From NCBI GenBank assembly GCA_025463665.1, contig JAODAY010000069.1, positions 1-7,132 on the forward strand: 7,132 nucleotides of DNA, given 5' to 3'. Below, piece after piece: positions 5,143 through 7,132 of the stretch. The notes beneath the pieces are model-generated. The model searched no databases. It had not been told where the DNA came from and saw only the letters and a list, made by a program, of their open reading frames with translations. Position 1 is the stretch's first letter; every line of letters starts with the position of its first letter. A program made the position numbers and the translations under genes. The stretch is from Microbacteriaceae bacterium. GTDB taxonomy: Bacteria; Actinomycetota; Actinomycetes; Actinomycetales; Microbacteriaceae.

Positions 5143-7132
5143 ATGCCAGAGGATGCCGCCACCACCGTCACCGCATCGCTCCTCGATCGAGCCCCGAGCC
5201 CCTTCGACGCGGATGCCGCGTTCGAAAACTTCGCCGCATGGGCGTCCGATCGCGGCCTCACCCTGTACCCCGCGCAGGAGGAGGCCCTCATCGAGATCGT
5301 CTCCGGCGCGAACCTCATCCTCTCCACCCCCACGGGCACCGGAAAGTCGCTCGTCGCGATCGGCGCGCACTTCTCGGCCCTCGCCCAAGGCAAGCGCACC
5401 TACTACACGGCCCCGATCAAGGCGCTCGTGTCGGAGAAGTTCTTCGCCCTCGTCGACATCTTCGGCGCCGAGAACGTCGGCATGGTCACCGGCGACTCCT
5501 CGGTGAATCCCGATGCCGCGATCATCTGCTGCACGGCCGAGATTCTCGCCAACGTTGCTTTGCGCGGCGGCGCCGACTCCGACGTCGACCAGGTCGTGAT
5601 GGACGAGTTTCACTTCTACGCCGACCCCGACCGGGGATGGGCATGGCAGGTGCCCCTGCTCGCGCTGCCGCGCGTGCAGTTTATTCTCATGTCGGCGACG
5701 CTCGGCGACGTGTCCCGCATCGCCGACGACCTCACCATCCGCACCGGCAGGGAGACCGCCGTCGTCACCGGCGTCGAACGACCGGTGCCGCTCAGCTACA
5801 GCTACGCCACCACCCCCGTGCACGAGACCATCGAGGACCTCCTCAGTACCGGCCAGGCGCCGATCTACATCGTGCACTTCTCGCAGCTGGCCGCTCTCGA
5901 GCGTGCGCAGTCGATGACGAGCATCAAAGTCGTCTCCAGGGAGCAGCGCGACGAGATCGCCGCGGCGATCGGCGACTTCCGGTTCACGACGGTCTTCGGG
6001 CAGACGCTCAGCCGGCTCATCCGTTCCGGCATCGGCGTTCACCACGCCGGCATGCTGCCGAAGTACCGCCGACTCGTCGAGCAGCTCGCCCAGCAGGGGC
6101 TGCTGCGCGTCATCTGCGGCACGGACACCCTCGGCGTGGGCATCAACGTGCCGATTCGCACGGTGCTGTTCACGGCGCTCACCAAGTTCGACGGCGTGCG
6201 TATGCGCCAGCTCACGGCGCGCGAGTTCCACCAGATCGCGGGGCGCGCCGGTCGCGCCGGCTACGACACCGCGGGAACCGTGGTCGCCCAGGCGCCCGAG
6301 CACGAGAGCGAGAACGCGAGGCTCGTCGCCAAGGCGGGGGACGACCCGAAGAAGCTCAAGAAGGTGGTGCGCAAGAAGGCGCCGGAGGGCTTCGTCTCGT
6401 GGGGCGAGCCGAGTTTCAACCGGCTCATCTCCGCCGAACCCGAGACGCTGTCATCGAGCATGCAGGTGAGCCACTCGATGATCCTCAACGTGATCGCGCG
6501 CGGGGGCGACGCCTTCCAGGACATGCGCGACCTCATCTTCGGCAGCCACGACCCGTGGATCAAGCAGCTCGCCATGGCTCGTCAGGCCCTCGCGATCTAC
6601 CGCACACTGCGTGCCGCCGACGTCGTCGAGCAGGTGCCCGTCGCCGAGCCGATCGTCACCGCGCCCGCGCTCAAAGCGGCGCTGGAGACGGTGGATGGTT
6701 TCGACGACGGCGGCTACGACTCGTTCGACATGTCCGACGACGAGCCGATAACGCCGCCGACGCGGTACGACATCCGTCTCACCGTCGACCTGCAGCCCAA
6801 TTTCGCGCTCAACCAGCCGCTGTCGCCGTTCGCCCTCGCCGTGTTCGAACTGCTCGACCCCGAGTCGCCGAGCTACGCGCTCGACGTGATCTCGATCCTC
6901 GAGGCGACGCTCGACGACCCGCGGCCTATCCTGTCGCAGCAGCAGTTTCTCGCGCGGGGGGAGGCCGTCGCATCCATGAAGGCCGAGGGCATCGAATACG
7001 ACCAGCGCATGGAGTTGCTCGAGCACGTCACCTGGCCGAAACCTCTGGAAGAGCTGTTGGACGCCGCGTTCGAGAAGTACAGCGCGACGCAGCCGTGGAT
7101 CGGCGACTTCGAGCTCTCGCCCAAGTCGGTCG
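5143..7132 (+). CDS. Ski2-like DEAD/DEAH-box helicase, DUF3516 type (3' end missing)
   Basis: The first 663 residues of a superfamily 2 helicase; the frame is open to the window edge. Helicase motifs in order: Walker A TPTGTGKS (62-69), APIKAL motif Ia, DEFH box at 154-157 (variant of DEAH/DEVH), SAT at 184-186, HHAGMLPKYR (300-309), GTDTLGVGINVP (326-337) and motif VI QIAGRAGRAG (364-373). The HHAGMLP and GVGINVP motifs are marks of the Ski2/Mtr4/HelY group, so an ATP-driven 3'-5' RNA helicase role in RNA turnover is the best guess. Then come a basic stretch KKLKKVVRKK (403-412) and a long C-terminal region, the DUF3516-like part, with an acidic linker at 518-534. ATG 5143 is chosen because the frame upstream lacks helicase character. 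A weak CAAAAT at 5127-5132 could be its -10 box. An estimated 150-200 residues are missing beyond the edge. Confidence 0.93.
   Translation, partial: MPEDAATTVTASLLDRAPSPFDADAAFENFAAWASDRGLTLYPAQEEALIEIVSGANLILSTPTGTGKSLVAIGAHFSALAQGKRTYYTAPIKALVSEKFFALVDIFGAENVGMVTGDSSVNPDAAIICCTAEILANVALRGGADSDVDQVVMDEFHFYADPDRGWAWQVPLLALPRVQFILMSATLGDVSRIADDLTIRTGRETAVVTGVERPVPLSYSYATTPVHETIEDLLSTGQAPIYIVHFSQLAALERAQSMTSIKVVSREQRDEIAAAIGDFRFTTVFGQTLSRLIRSGIGVHHAGMLPKYRRLVEQLAQQGLLRVICGTDTLGVGINVPIRTVLFTALTKFDGVRMRQLTAREFHQIAGRAGRAGYDTAGTVVAQAPEHESENARLVAKAGDDPKKLKKVVRKKAPEGFVSWGEPSFNRLISAEPETLSSSMQVSHSMILNVIARGGDAFQDMRDLIFGSHDPWIKQLAMARQALAIYRTLRAADVVEQVPVAEPIVTAPALKAALETVDGFDDGGYDSFDMSDDEPITPPTRYDIRLTVDLQPNFALNQPLSPFALAVFELLDPESPSYALDVISILEATLDDPRPILSQQQFLARGEAVASMKAEGIEYDQRMELLEHVTWPKPLEELLDAAFEKYSATQPWIGDFELSPKSV

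Noticed and set aside
5008..6303. Long minus-strand open frame (431 codons) opposite the helicase
   Set aside because: Low-complexity Arg/Gly/Val/Glu translation antisense to well-conserved helicase motifs, so a shadow of codon bias.

Overview
The window is GC-rich, densely packed bacterial DNA. Several features point to an actinobacterium, probably Microbacteriaceae or a close relative: strong G/C third-position bias, GTG starts, a TANNNT -10 box directly in front of start codons (leaderless transcripts), and the protein families present. The family-level placement is inference from protein resemblance, not a measured phylogeny. There is no rRNA, tRNA, CRISPR array, insertion sequence or prophage gene. 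No gene-free stretch exceeds 300 bases.

Layout, left to right. (1) A plus-strand YCII-family gene (107-445), preceded by a possible 29-codon cysteine-containing leader ORF whose stop overlaps its start (ATGA). (2) Convergent to it, a minus-strand luciferase-like flavin monooxygenase (491-1522) with a strong Shine-Dalgarno. (3) A minus-strand two-gene unit: an unusual short-chain dehydrogenase with an N-terminal helical and four-cysteine extension (1834-3357), and a 77-residue SH3-like protein (1601-1834) joined to it by a TGATG stop/start overlap. A stem-loop directly follows the second gene, and a -10 box suggests the first gene is leaderless. (4) A second minus-strand unit: an alpha/beta hydrolase (3992-4804) overlapping by 8 bases a TetR-family regulator (3409-3999). 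The hydrolase has a near-consensus promoter (TTGACA, 17 bp, TAGCTT) with a 7-5-7 perfect inverted repeat over the -10 and spacer, the expected place for an autoregulatory TetR operator. (5) On the plus strand, a 54-codon remnant of a different alpha/beta-hydrolase-like gene (4909-5073) keeps its N-terminal HGIG region and then ends abruptly. (6) A Ski2-like DEAD/DEAH helicase of the DUF3516-containing type (from 5143) runs off the right edge.

The genes do not form one pathway. Two units look internally coherent: hydrolase plus TetR as a self-regulated, probably substrate-inducible enzyme, and the SDR plus SH3-like pair as co-translated partners of unknown function. The most interesting points are the SDR, whose catalytic YxxxK position reads TxxxK, the exact operator/promoter overlap in front of the hydrolase, and the truncated hydrolase remnant. 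I see no evidence for a large undescribed system; the surrounding genes look like ordinary chromosomal content.
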